NCBI GenBank assembly: GCA_964017045.1
Contig: OZ024810.1
Span: forward strand, 10,471,562 to 10,535,561
Direction: 5' to 3'
Source: Omphiscola glabra
Taxonomy: Eukaryota; Mollusca; Gastropoda; Lymnaeidae
DNA length: 64,000 nt
Position numbers and translations under genes: made by a program. The notes under the pieces are model-generated. The model did not search any database and was not told where the DNA came from. It saw nothing but the letters and a program-made list of their open reading frames with translations. Of this stretch, positions 1-13,300 are shown piece after piece; the stretch's first letter is position 1; every line of letters starts with the position of its first letter.

Positions 1-171
1 GTAGCTGTGGGGGGGGGGGTAGTGCCGCATTTGACAAGCATGACTTTTTTACGCTCTTTTCAACGAAACCCCCCCCCCCCCACAAACAAACTCTGCAGTT
101 GGACGAAAATGCCACCCCTCAGTAAAGGAAGAAAGTGCCGCCCTCTCCGCACACATCTTCCTACGCCACTG
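1..171. mobile_element. Partial hAT-like MITE at the window edge
   Basis: Ends with CTACGCCACTG (161-171), the same terminus as the elements at 1225 and 4116. The window opens with GTAGCTG, which fits an element starting a few bases before base 1. Confidence 0.6.
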
Positions 172-539
172 AGAATTATTTATACAAAAATTTCAATGTA
201 ATTCAAAGAAATAAAAATAATAACATTCGCGATTCGTGAATACATTTAACGGATAAGTATTGTTTGGGTGTTTCATCATTTGAAAATGATTTATTTTTTC
301 ATTAATAAATTGTTATTTAAAATATTTGAATCCTCAACCACATTAATTTTATAATGATATAATTTAATTCTTCCTTTTTTATAAAACAAAAAATGCGTAA
401 TCAAATCTTGAATCGCGACATATTATTTGTACATATCGGACACAAAAAATGACTAAATATAAAGGGGGAAATAATATAAGACTATCTGATATTATTTTAC
501 CGCTGACTATCACGGGTCTCGTTGGTTAGTGACGCAACA

Positions 540-1140
540 TATTCCATATGCGTCGTCCCCCCCCCCATATTTTTACGCTAACGCGACGGCTTGTAGCGAC
601 GGCCTAATTTGCCATTTCTGACCCAGTGCCCGCGAGTTTGGGGCCAAGGTGACTGCATATACTCTCACGGTGAATTTGGGTCACTGGGTTAGCGAGGCGA
701 GAGCGAGAGGAAACAGAAAAGGGGGCGAAGGCTAACAGGAAAAAAAAATAACGACGGGACGACTGGTTTGAAAAGGAAAAAAACCTCAGTGGTTTGCGTA
801 CAGCCGTGCCTGACAGACGAGGTGGGATATCAGACCGTGTGCACATCTACTGATCGGAGGACACATAACTTTCAGTGCTATTGGACTGGATTAATTTTCT
901 CTCACTGGACTGCATGTGTTAAAACACATTCCACGTGTGTGTGATTTATTCGTTTCTCAACACAAGGGATGTGATGTGTTCAGAATAAGAAGTAGCGGCA
1001 TTCGTCTGTTTATCACTTCTTTTTTAATTCGACGTGTGTTCAAATAACAAACGGACAAGTTGGATATCAAATCGGAACTGTGCGTTGAGGCGAGATGTGT
1101 GTTAGCGACTGAAAAAAGGCTGACTCGAGAGTATTCTAAG
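540..1140 (+). promoter_or_regulatory. Possible promoter/5' untranslated region of the receptor gene
   Basis: CpG dinucleotides are denser here (about 550-720) than in the AT-rich surroundings, and the stretch ends at the proposed start codon. I see no convincing TATA box or initiator; the call rests only on position and composition. Confidence 0.25.
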
Positions 1141-1168
1141 ATGCTGCTCATAGAGGAAAACTGCATGT
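1141..1168 (+). CDS. Nuclear receptor exon 1 (start exon)
   Basis: ATG at 1141 is the first ATG in frame after a stop at 1045-1047, with a purine at -3. Nine codons (MLLIEENCM) plus one base precede a GTAAGT donor at 1169. The single T joins CC of exon 2 to give Ser. Phase and donor agree, but so short an exon needs transcript support. Confidence 0.65.
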
Positions 1169-4100
1169 GTAAGTAGTGGCAGTAATGGCAGTAGTAGCTC
1201 AGTGTTCTAACATAATGTAGCTTGCAGTGGCGTAGCGAGCTTAACTCGCGCCCGGGGCACAATACCTTTTTAGCGCCCCCCCCCTATTCGAAAACCATAC
1301 AATATTATAGTAAAATATATTATTTGGCGCCCCTTTGTGAGTAGCGCCCGGGGCATGATGCCCCCCTTCACTACGCCACTGGTAGCTTGACTGTTAGTCG
1401 TTGCTATGTAATATGATATTTACTAATATGACTAGTTTATGTTGTTTTATTTTGATATTAACAATTAACAGTAATTTTTGCATTATTCAGTTCACTGTTA
1501 ATTGAGGAAAGCGTTATATTTAAATAAACATTGACTTTAAATTTAAATGTGTTCGTGTTGACTTTTGTTCCAGACATTCATTGGGTCCAATTTAAAGATA
1601 GAAACTTGCCGACGTTTATTAGAGTCATGACTCTCAACACAGTTGTTGTTTTAAGGACTAGGAAAGCCGTACGCAATTGACACATTACAACGTAACTGTA
1701 ACACAAATGTGTAGTTCTTTTTTTTTTTTAAATTAAAAAGTACCAGCCTCCTTTTGTAACAACGTTACATGATATCCTCGAACTTTAGCCCCGTATTTAT
1801 ATTGTAGCATAGAGTTCCCGACAGTCGTTTGATGGCATGACGTGCTGTTACTCTCTAACTCATATATGCCGTTGAGTCCATGTTCTAGTGCATTGTACTG
1901 CTGTGTATGATAACTTTTAAATGGCTATCCTGTTTTTAGATTCCCCGGGTGGCCCTATACTATGACCGTTATAATTTGCTATGTGTATCAGGGGGTATGT
2001 CTGTCTCTGTGGACGTATTTGTGTGCGTGGGGGGGGGGGGGCGGGACATCATGACATAACTTGCGGTGACGATTTTATGCACACAGTTATGAGAGCTATC
2101 TGGATGAGTAGATCCCAGATTTAAAAAATGTAATAAAATGAGAGATAAGGATTGAACAAATCCACATCCAGCCCCAATCCATTTAATATGTCCACGCCTA
2201 TCCATACTCGTTATTCGGTTAATCCAGTGAATATTTTTGAGTTAATATCTCGTCTGAGTTCACGCCCCACCCCCGGACCCCCACTCCCCTCCTCGTCTAT
2301 CGTAAGTCTATCAATCAGTCCGGTCTACTCGCCCGTCTGTCGCCAGCAGACGGCCATCAATCTGTCGATCCGTCTGTTCATTCATCTGACAGAACGGCTG
2401 CGCTTCCACCGCGGGGCATACGTGTGCGCATTGTTGTGTACGTAGTTAGAATGCGTGCACAAAGGTCTACTTCTAACCGGTAGGTCGGTGACCTTCATTA
2501 GCTTGGACCACTGACTTCACTGACCGCGGAAAGATATCATTTTTTTAACAATATCGTCACCAACAATGATACTTAGTAGAAACAACTGTGGGCCCAAAAC
2601 ATAGTGTATTTCATTTTGGGCTCGAGTGTTTTACCACTATCAAGTAGATTAGTGGTTCTCAACCTTCCTAATGCCGCGACCCTTTAATACATCCCAGCCA
2701 TACAATTATTTCCGTTGCTACTTCATAACTGTAGAGTAGATGTGTTTTCCGGTGGTCTTAGGCGACCCACGTGAAAGGGTCGTTCTGCCCCCCCCCCCCC
2801 CCCAAGGTGGTCGCGGCCCACAGGTTGAGCGCCGCTGAAGTAGATATAAGAGTAAATTCATGCACAAGGACGCGGTGGCTCAGCACCAGTCACTGTCTGT
2901 GGCAGTATAAATAACTATCAGGCTCGTTGGCAGTCTGACTGAGTCTGCTTGTCAGTGTGTGGCAGAAGCTTAGCATTACCGCTGGTCTGTGAACGAGACA
3001 TACAACATATTTCTATGTATCCATTCTTTTGCTCTGTCTCTCGCAGGAACATCTCAGCTTTAAATCTCTTTTTCTCTCTCTCTTTTTTTTTTGGACCCAA
3101 CCAACCGATAAAATAAAATATTTTTTGGCCCACTGCCAAGGTCGTTAACGGGGAGATAATGCTTTGACGAATGGACTAGCGTTTGTAGAACTGCATTCTC
3201 CCAGCGCCTTTTGGGTAACGTCGAATTTACCTTTCCCCCCTCCACATTAAATAGAATAAGCGTTGTAGTGAACCGAGTGTCATGACAAAAATTACCCCCC
3301 TGCCCCCGGTCCATTTAAAAAAAATCTCCCCAGACTGTGACCATACGAGTTGTCAAAAATAGTATTAATATGTTCATGCACTGATTGCTGTGCGTAGAAG
3401 AAGTCGCAACATTTGGATGATCAAACCTGTGCCCACATCCGCCTTTCATGCTTAACGGGGCGCGATGTACAGGTTATGACATGTCAAAAGGTTGACAATC
3501 AGATGTTTAAGAATTGAACAAAAGTTAGCAACAACAGCAACGACAGCAAACAGCAACAACAACAAAAATACATTTAAGTAAAGTCAAATTGCCGAATGAG
3601 TTTGATGTTGAAAAGCTCTACTGGGCACACCTTGGGTCAGTGTCGCCAGGGGTGGGGAAAGATTTTTGCAGCCCCCTTCCTCGATTAAAAACTATGTAGT
3701 TTTCCGAAAATGCCGCCCCTCAATATAGAGGGAAAAAGATGTGTCACCCGAGGCGGAATTGCCCTTTCGCCCTAACCCCCCCCCCCCCCCCCGGGCAATA
3801 CGCCAGTAGTCTACTAGAATTTATTTGAGCTCAGACTTATGGGTTTCATTCGAGGGACATTTTTCGACGTGTGAGGTAAACGTGACGAGTCCTTGGGTGG
3901 GTGGCATGTGTCGATCTGCGTGCTCGATTGGTATGCAGTAATCTCCAACCTTAATGACTTAGGCGACCACTTCAACTTTTGTAGATATATATATATATAG
4001 TTAAACACGTTTTACGCCACTCGGTGCATGTATTTCACGTCATTGGCTGCTCGTGTGTAATGTCATTGGCTGAGCGTGTATAACGTCTATGAACTAACCA

Positions 4101-4351
4101 ATGGCCTCTACTACGCAGTGGCGTAGCGAGCTTAACTCGCGACCGGGGCACAATACCTTTTTAGCGCCCCCCCCCTATTCGAAAACCATACAATATTATA
4201 GTAAAATATACCATTTGGCGCCCCTTTGTGAGTAGCGCCCGGGGCATGATGTCCCCCTTGCCCCCCTAACTACGCCACTGCTACTACGGCGCGCCATAAC
4301 ATTAGAGTAAGTAAGATCAAATACAAGAGCTACATTTGCTCATTAAAAATA

Positions 4352-4382
<31 letters not shown>

Positions 4383-7300
4383 GAAGAAAACGGTCCAGGA
4401 ATCTGGAAGAGGTCAAAGTCCATTGACTTTGGAGTTAGACATATTATGGCATTTTGGCGCCCTTTTTTATTTCCAGTTATCCCAGCCCTCTTAATGATGT
4501 CAAACTTTTTTTTTGGGGGGGGGGGGGGTGTGGGGTGTTCGGATACGGATAAGAGATCCAGACGAAGACTACTAGACGTTGCATCTTCTTATTAATTTTT
4601 TTACGGACAGTAGTCGACTGACCCCGCGGCCCTGGTTAAAATCAGATGAATAGAACTTCGGAGATGTTTGTGAAAACGATCTTGATTTGAGAACCACCGC
4701 AGTTCAACAACTTCATCTGCATTTTTTTTTTTTGCACGCATGCTTTAACCGTTGCTCCGTTTTCTTCTCTTGCAGCCGACATTTTCAGCAACAATACAGT
4801 GTCTGACGAGTTTTACGTATTTCCGGTGGACGCCCCTTCAGCTATGTGTCTGGAGGTTTTACAAGTGAGTAACATAGAGCGAAATGGAAACATGTTGGGG
4901 CGTGGGGGGTGTGAAAGTGTTGTGGAGGAGGGTGGAAAGGGAGGGGGCAGGGAATGGCAGGGAGTGGGGGGATGCTGTGACATGAAAGCAGTACACTGTA
5001 CATCGGAAGGGGGGGGGGATAAGTGCTGTGATGGTTGTACAAATGAGGCCGGCAAGGGCGTGTATCGAGGGGGCTGAGATTGGAGAGTGCGGGGAGGGGG
5101 GTGGATACATTTATCACAGGAAGCAAGCTGAAGTTAAGATCCAGATTCACAAACAATGATGCAATGTAACTAGGGAAATGTTTCGCTAAAGAAATCAAAA
5201 CACATGAATATCTATGTAACCATTTGAAGGGCTCAAGGGAAAACCCAGTGATGTCAGGTTTTGAGAAAATTGATAATAAAGTTTGAAAATTCCTCATAAA
5301 AATATCGAAATGTCAACATTTATAAATATTTATTTATTGACCACGCTGCTTTTTCAGTTGGACCTATGTGTCATATTATTCTATTGAATGGAATGTAGAC
5401 CTATGTGTCATATTATTCTATTGAATGGAATGTAGCCACACGGGAGATAACTTGCAAATTTCGAAAAACTGACATCACAGGTTTTTCCCTTGAACCCTTC
5501 ATTTGTAAATCAACTAAATGTCACTAACGCTTTCACTAAATGAAATCCCCGATAACTGCGCCAAATGAGATTATTTCAAAATACCTCAAGTGCGTTTGGT
5601 GCGTAGCATTATCTTTTTTTTTTTGTACGGAAATAGTCTCAATTTAAATATGACGTTATCAATCTGCGGTGTAAAAGATGGGGGGGGGGGGGGGGGTTTC
5701 ATTATAAGATTAATATAATTAAGGGGCGTGAACGAAAAAGTGTGTGATTGCGAACTCGGGGGTTGGGGGGAGCAATCATTGGGATTGTTACAAAGGGCTT
5801 TACTTGTATGCATGTTTTGTCAAGTAACTTTAGTAGATGGGAAGTTCTCGCATCGCCGCCGCCATTTCTTTTTTTGGGACTATGACTATTGGTGTAATCA
5901 ATCTTCGGTGAAACAGGGGGCAGGACATTAGAATATAAATTTAGCCAAGGGCCGGTTGCGAACTTGGGTGGGGGGAGCACTATTTGGGGAATATTAAAGT
6001 GGCTTACTTGAATTTATGTTTTGTCAAGTAACCTTAGTAGATTGGAAAGTTCGTGCTTTGCGACCGCCATATGTTTGGCGGGCTATAACTAATTTATAAT
6101 TAAATTATAGGGAGATACATTTATGTTAGTGGGCCATGACTAACTAACATACAGATTCTGATGAAGGTTTTAGCCTGCGCCCTTAAAGCCCCGGCTAGTA
6201 CATCTTCCGAGCTGTGCCGCATAACATAGTCGTCACGTAGGGCTCTCCCGCCGCCCTGGCCTCCCCTGAAACATATAGTGACGGGCATTCGGTCAACAGA
6301 TGCGCTAGAGTTTCTGGGACCAGGCTGCAATGCCGGCAGTTCGGGTCCCTGTTATTATCTAGGGCCGTGGCTAAAAATTGGTCATTAGAAAAGTGGTTCT
6401 AAAATCAATACACGTGACGTACCCTACAGCCTACCGGTAGTTGGCACATTTGGATGTTAGGACAGTGAGGGGTACACAAAGTCAGTAGGAAATGCAGTGG
6501 GCAATTCTTTAAAAAGTAAATCGTAATGTTTTGTCGCTGAATGTCGTCGGAACTACTGTGTTCAAAGGGGGGGGGGGGTTGAGAGGCGGATACTGTTTTA
6601 ATCTTTGTATGTAACCCCCCCCCCCCCACACACACACACACACATTTACTTTTTTTTCTTGCTCTAGGCCGACTCATCCGACGTTGGCGGTGTACGCTTT
6701 CACGAGTTCACCACGCACCAGCAGCAGCAGCAGCAGCTGCTCCAGGGACAGCACCCACAGCCCGACTCCCCGTCGTCACAGCAGGAGTACGGTTCCCGGA
6801 GTCCCAGCGGCTCATCCGACAGTGGCAAGGTGAGTTGGCGCCACGTGACATATCCATTGGTCAATAGAACCTTCACGTCCATGTTTTTGTCAAAGTTAAA
6901 AAATTGACATAAACGATATCTGCCAATGTTATTTCTTAGCAGGCAGTTTCAAGGTACTGTCATACGCCCGTAGAGAGTTAGCATCTGAGACCTATCTACA
7001 GTAACCTGTCAGACAATTTCATTTATCAGAACTTAAGGGATCCTCTAATGTCCCATATCCTTTGTCACATATCCTTTGTCCCATATCCTTTGCCCCATAT
7101 CTTTTGTCCCATATCATCTGTCACATATCCTTTGCCCCATATCCTTTGTCCCATGTCCTTTGCCCCATATCCTTTGTCCCCTGTCCTTTGTCCCATATCC
7201 CTTGTCACAGATCCTTTGCCCCATATCCTTTGTCCCATGTCCTGTGTCCCATATCCTTTGTCCCATATCACTTAGATATGTTTTTTTTTTAAAACTTTAA

Positions 7301-10300
7301 ATCTTGAAGTTATCCCCAATTACGAAAAAGATGGGGAGGAAAAAAAGGGGGTGGGGTTGTATTTTTAAAGTGGCGTGGCCACGGTTGAATCAAAATGTTG
7401 AACACCAAAACAATCCATCAATTAAGATTTGATTGATCGCTTTGTTTTCTATTTAAAAAATTTTTTTTGAGATTCCCCGTGTGCCTTGACAATTTGTTGG
7501 TTTGTTTGTCGGTTGGTGTTTGACATGGATGGTGTCATACCATTGTTAGTAAAGTCATTCTATATAGTCAGTGTGCGGCCATATCAGTACGTTGTACGGC
7601 CAGATCAGTACGTTGTACGGTCAGTACGTTGTACCGCCAGATCAGTACAGTGTACAACAATGGTCTTATTGACAAACTGGAAAAACATCACAACAAATGT
7701 GCCCCTCACTATATGACATCCCACCAATGTTCCCCTCACTATATGTCATCCCAACAATGTTCCCCTCACTATATGTCATCCCAACAATGTTCCCCTCACT
7801 ATATGACATCCCAACAATGTTCCCCTCACTATATGACATCCCAACAATGTTCCCCTCACTATATGACATCCCAACAATGTTCCCCTCACTATATGACATC
7901 CCAACAATGTTCCCCTCACTATATGACATCCCAACAATGTTCCTCTCACTATATGACATCCCAACAATGTTCCCCTCACTATGACTGCTGGCATACCGTA
8001 AAAATGATCAAAACGACCCCATACTTATGTCCTGCTGTTCCCAAGTCATACTGTCCCTAGACCAAAGGGTTTCAATCTAAAGGGGCGCTAACAAGATTAA
8101 GGGCGTGGGGGGCGTGAAAAGTTCCCTTTAAGTATGCCGAAATATTTGACTATATTGACTATATCTTTATTTTTTTTTAAAGGGGAAACGGTGGTGCCAA
8201 CTATTTTAAGTTTGATATGGGGCACAGTGGCGCATAGTTGGGAGACCACTGACCTCAACATGAGGAGGGCCTGTGGTCTTACGCAATAATTGGGCAGGGA
8301 AACGGGCCCAGGTACGACCACGCCGTGCTCCAGATAGTCTGTTAGTGCGTGCGCGCCTCCAGGGGTTGACGGCCCCTGGTGCCGTACGGGATCGATACCC
8401 ACTGCGACCTTGACCCATCGACGCACCCGTCTGCTGCATTGATCCGCAGTCAGTGGCGGTTGCACTCGAAAGCCTGGCGAGTTTTCCGCGCCTGTAGTAG
8501 TGGCAATCGACCTAGTTTTTTTGTTTTTTTCCTCATAGGTTCCCTCGGTTTTCAACAATTTTATGAACGTCTTTTAATTTCAGATACAGCAACGTCATTT
8601 ACCGTACTGACATCTGTGTATATACAGCAACGCCATTTACCGTACTAGTACTGACATCTGTGTATTTACGGCAACGTCATTTACCGTACCTGACATCTGT
8701 GTATTGATGGGCTCCAAGGGGGTTAAAGCAAAAAACCACTTAATGGTGTGGGTGTGGTTCTAAGAATTTACCGGTTACCTTTGTCGGTGTGGGGTTTAGT
8801 GGGGGGGGGGGGGCGTCGTAAACTCTGTGATACAATTTTTACTGTTTTTTTTATTTTTTTTTATTATTTTTTTTGGGTGGGGGGGGGGGGGGGTCCCATT
8901 TTCAGTTGTGGTTGGTTGGTGTAACGTGACAGTAGGAACGGCAATACAAATAATTATTTATCCATTAGTTGTCTAGGTCAGTGATGTATCCATTAGTCAG
9001 TGATGTATCCATTCGTTGTCTCGGTCAGGGATGCATCCATTAGTTGTCTAGGTCAGGGATGTATCCACTAGTTGTCAAGGCCAGGGATGTATCCATTAGT
9101 TGTCTAGGTCAGGGATCTATCCATTAGTTGTCTAGGTCGTGGATGTATCCACTGAAAAGACTACGGAGACCGGCCGCTTTTCGCCCACACATACATTTTG
9201 AACATTTAAAACGTATCTCTATAGTTGTATATTATTGACCGATATGATTCTATCTACTTACCCTGTATTATCGCATTCGATTGCTGTGAGCTACACCGTT
9301 TCGCGTTGCTCACCTCAACCGTTTCCCCGTGCACGCACCATCTGAGAACACCTGTCTCTGTCACTCCACAGCAATACAAACCTCAGTACACCACAGAGCT
9401 GGAAGTCTTGTGTAGGATATGTGGAGACCGGGCGTCGGGTTTCCACTACGGGGTGCATTCTTGTGAGGGCTGCAAGGTAAGCCAAAAAAAGTACTTTTTG
9501 TGTGCGTTTGTTGGTTAAAGGCGGTTCTCAATCGGGGGTTTACAGTGCATGACTGGTGTTATAGGCCTTGACACTGACGAAACACAAAAAAGCATTATAC
9601 TGTAAATATATATATATATATATATATATTGTCTATTTTTATTTTAACTACAGAAAGTAAAATTTTGGATTCAGTGGTGGGAGAGGGGGGTGGAGTGCGG
9701 AAAATTATTATTTGAGAAACATCCCAGTATTTCCTTCTCTCTCCCTCTCTCACATACTCACCCTCTCTCTCTCTCTCTCTCTTCGTCTCTCTCTCATTCT
9801 TTGTTTTCCTGCAAGTTTTATGGATTTAAAAATTCTACGTGCAACAGCCTTGTCCTATTTAATAACTAATATGGTGTCGCCTAAAATCAATCTTAGGCGA
9901 TTTAGAGAGATGCTGAAAGGCCCCGAGTTGGAAAGAGATTGAGGAGGGGTGGTAGGGTTGGGGGAGGGAGACTCAGATCTGTTGTGTAGAAGTGTAAAAT
10001 AGGTTTAAAAACAAACAATGGCGGACCCGCCACTTTAAAATAATGCTTAACCGTTGTGAGACTAGGTCGTCTCGGACCAAAAACAAAAATAATATTTTAA
10101 ATCGTTTTTTAATCCCAACCTCTCAATTCTGATACCCGTGTACCAATAGCCACTTCGAAATTTTAATGTAAGAATATAAAGTAAATGAAAGAAATGCAAG
10201 TTACTGCGCTGGAAAATACACTAGAATTATAAGCGTCGGGTTATGTTATGGCGAAATGCTAAGTGAGTAGCGTGAGACAGTAATCCCTCACTGTAATGTA

Positions 10301-13300
10301 GACTTAAAAGGTAATTATAAAATGTATTAGATCTTTAGATTAGGTATTACATTTACATCCAGATGATGTGGTCCATGTTCGAGACATTTCTAGTTGGCAC
10401 TGAGCGGGCGTTATATCTGGTGACATTACATCATTTGCATTGAGTTTTTTTCTTAAATCCTCTATCTAAACATCGCTATCGTCGGTCACGACCACGGGTC
10501 CTTCTATTGTACTACACAAATAAGTCTAACTTATGCTTTGGCCCCCACCCTCCACCACGGGTCCTTCTATTGTACTACACAGATAAGTCTAACTTATGCT
10601 TTGATTACCCCCCCCCCCCCCCCCCCAACCCACTCACAGGGTTTCTTCAGGAGGACGTTGAAGAAGGAGCTGGTGTACAAGCCGTGCCAGGCCGGGTCAC
10701 GGTGTAAGATTGACACCGGCACAAGGAACAAGTGTCAGTACTGCCGCTACCAGAGATGTCTTTTCGCTGGCATGTCGCAAGACGGTGAGACTCCACTTTA
10801 CTACCAATTCGTTGTTGTTGTTTTTCTCTGACGGATGCAAATGATGACTTTAAAAAAAAACGGTATTTTAAGATGGCTATTGGGGTGTTTTGTACCTATA
10901 AACATTTAATCAGGGCCTCTCACATTAGCGGGGTTGTGGTCGGCTGTGGGGGCTCGTTAGCCTTGGGCATAGCATTCGCAGGGACCTTTAAAGAAACGAC
11001 AGTCTCAAAATTACGTCACTAACTGACATTAGTTGGTTTAGATAAGGGGCCCGATTCTACCTTTGTAGGGGCCTGTCTTTAAGTAGCCCAACATTAAATA
11101 GTAGAGCTGATCTAGCGCTACCCCTCTACCCCCTCGCTATAACTCTTCTATGTGTGTGTGCTATAACTCTTGTATGTATCTGTGCTATAACTCTGGTATG
11201 TTTGTGTGCTATAACTCTTGTATGTGTGTGCTATAACTCTTGTATGTGTGTGTGTGTGCTGTAACTCTTGTAAGAGTGTGTGCTATAACTCTTGTATGTG
11301 TTTGTGCTATAACTCTTGTACGTGTGTGTGCTGTAACTCGTGTTGTATGTGTGTGTGCTAAAACTCGTACTTGTGCCATAACTCTTGTATGTGTGTGTGC
11401 TATAACTCGTGTATGTGTGTATGTGCTATAACTCTTGTATGTCTGTGCACTATAAGGGGTGTTGAGTTGTGTCTGCGTTTGAAGCATGGAGAAGCTTATT
11501 TTGAATTAACCCATAATTTGAAATATCGATTTATTTTATGTGTATATTTATACAGAAGCATAATTTTTGCCAAGGGCTACATGTGAATCTACCAAATGTT
11601 ACACACTAGGAATGCTCCAATCACATGTTACATATAGCTAAGGAGTCTCCCACCGGAGGCTCCCACCACATTGTACATATTAAGAATCCAACCTCCCTAT
11701 GTTACAAATAAGGAATCCATTATTATGTTACAAATAAGGAATCCTACCATCCTATGTTACAAATAAGAAATCCTACCATCCTATGTTACGAATACGGAAT
11801 CCTCCCACCAGGGCCGGCCTTAGGCCATTGCAACCTATGCGGCCGCAATGGGCCCCGCACTTTCATAGGCCCCGCCCCGAATTGATTTTCTAATAAAAAA
11901 TCTTAATTTTCACTTATTATCCTTATCCTCTACCCAGAATGGGCCCCGCGCAGTCCGTTTCGCATAGGGCCCCGCAATTGTTAGGGTCGGCCCTGCCTCC
12001 CACCACATTTTTCATGTAAGAAACCCGCTACACCCGTGATGCATATGAGAAACCCCCCCCCCCCCCGACCCCATGTTGCACTTTATGGACTCCCCAGACC
12101 CCCTGACCTGTATTGAACATTTGAGAAAAGCGATGCCGTGTTGAAAACTAGCTCTGTATATTTCAGCTGTGAGATTTGGACGTATGCCCAAAGTTGAAAG
12201 GGAAAAACTTCTGGCTGACAGAGAGGAACTCACCAGTACCAGCTCGCGGCGGATCGTTGAACTCCGGTCGCTGACTGACCTCATCAAGGCTGCTTTCCGG
12301 GACACCTTCGGGAACACGGTCTTCTTCAAGCACAAGCCAGCACAGCATCATCCTCAACATCAGCAGTTCCACGGCCTCAAGGTGCCGGGGTCACAGCCGC
12401 ACTTTTTCTTGTCGTCTGCATCGTCTTCACCATCCCCAGCCACACCCACTACACCGTCACCGCCAATCATACTAGCTGCCGAAAACATGGTTGGTAGCAT
12501 TTTTTTTTTTTTTTTTTTTTTTTTGTTGAGTTTATCGAGATAACATGTTGTCATGGGGGGATGAATGGAAGATGAACTGCATTTGATGGTCATTCCACTT
12601 GGTGCAAAGGCCTAACTGACGTGAGACGTTCTTATTTCCTCAGTTGATGGAGGCCCCCGAGGTACTGGACACATTGACCAGCGAACAGTTTTTCTCTCAC
12701 GGAATCTTCCGTCGGTTTCAGGAGCTAGTCTTACCGGTTATGGAGGCCAGCGTGAGGTTTGCGAAGAAGATTCCAGGGTTCACGTCATTCGCCATGCGCG
12801 ATCAGATTATGTTGATGAAAAGGAACGGATTTATGGTTGTACATTTGGCGGTGAGTTCTCCGGCATGTTTCTTTAGTCAATTTAGCTGAGTTTTATAATC
12901 ACTGTCACTGGTCTTCAGCTTATGAAATTGGACTTGGGTTGACTGGAACTGTTCTAAAGACTAACTCTAGTAATATGAAATATATATTTCTTTACTTTAA
13001 TGTCAAAGCATAATTACTAGGATCACACTGATTAAAGATGCAGTCACATTTAAAATGGGCCCTTTTATAGGGTACACATGTTCACAAAGAAAAGTTGATA
13101 CTAAGATTGTAAGATCTTGGTCATCACTGAATGGACTACGATTAGTCGATTGTTTTGTCACGTGATACGTGTAAAAACAAGTAATACTTCCGGTAGGCTG
13201 TCTGCAACACACTAGTCGCTCACAAATTTTTCTTCAAACAACTTTCTTCCTTTAATTATAACTGAATTATAATTATTGTCACATTTATGAATGTCATTTT

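Noticed and set aside
4799..5077. Reading through the donor of receptor exon 2 as a longer coding region
   Set aside because: A strong GTGAGT donor at 4865 and phase agreement with exon 3; the extension is Gly-rich intron translation.
7629..8060. 143-residue open frame over the 30-bp repeat
   Set aside because: Open in several frames on both strands because of the repeat; no homology.
8205..8450. tRNA-derived SINE suggested by TGGCGCATAGTTGG and GGATCGATACC boxes
   Set aside because: The two boxes are about 160 bp apart, too far for a tRNA-type promoter, and no tail or target duplication was seen.
11209..11487. Thr/His-rich open frames on both strands
   Set aside because: Translations of the TG-rich minisatellite in an intron.
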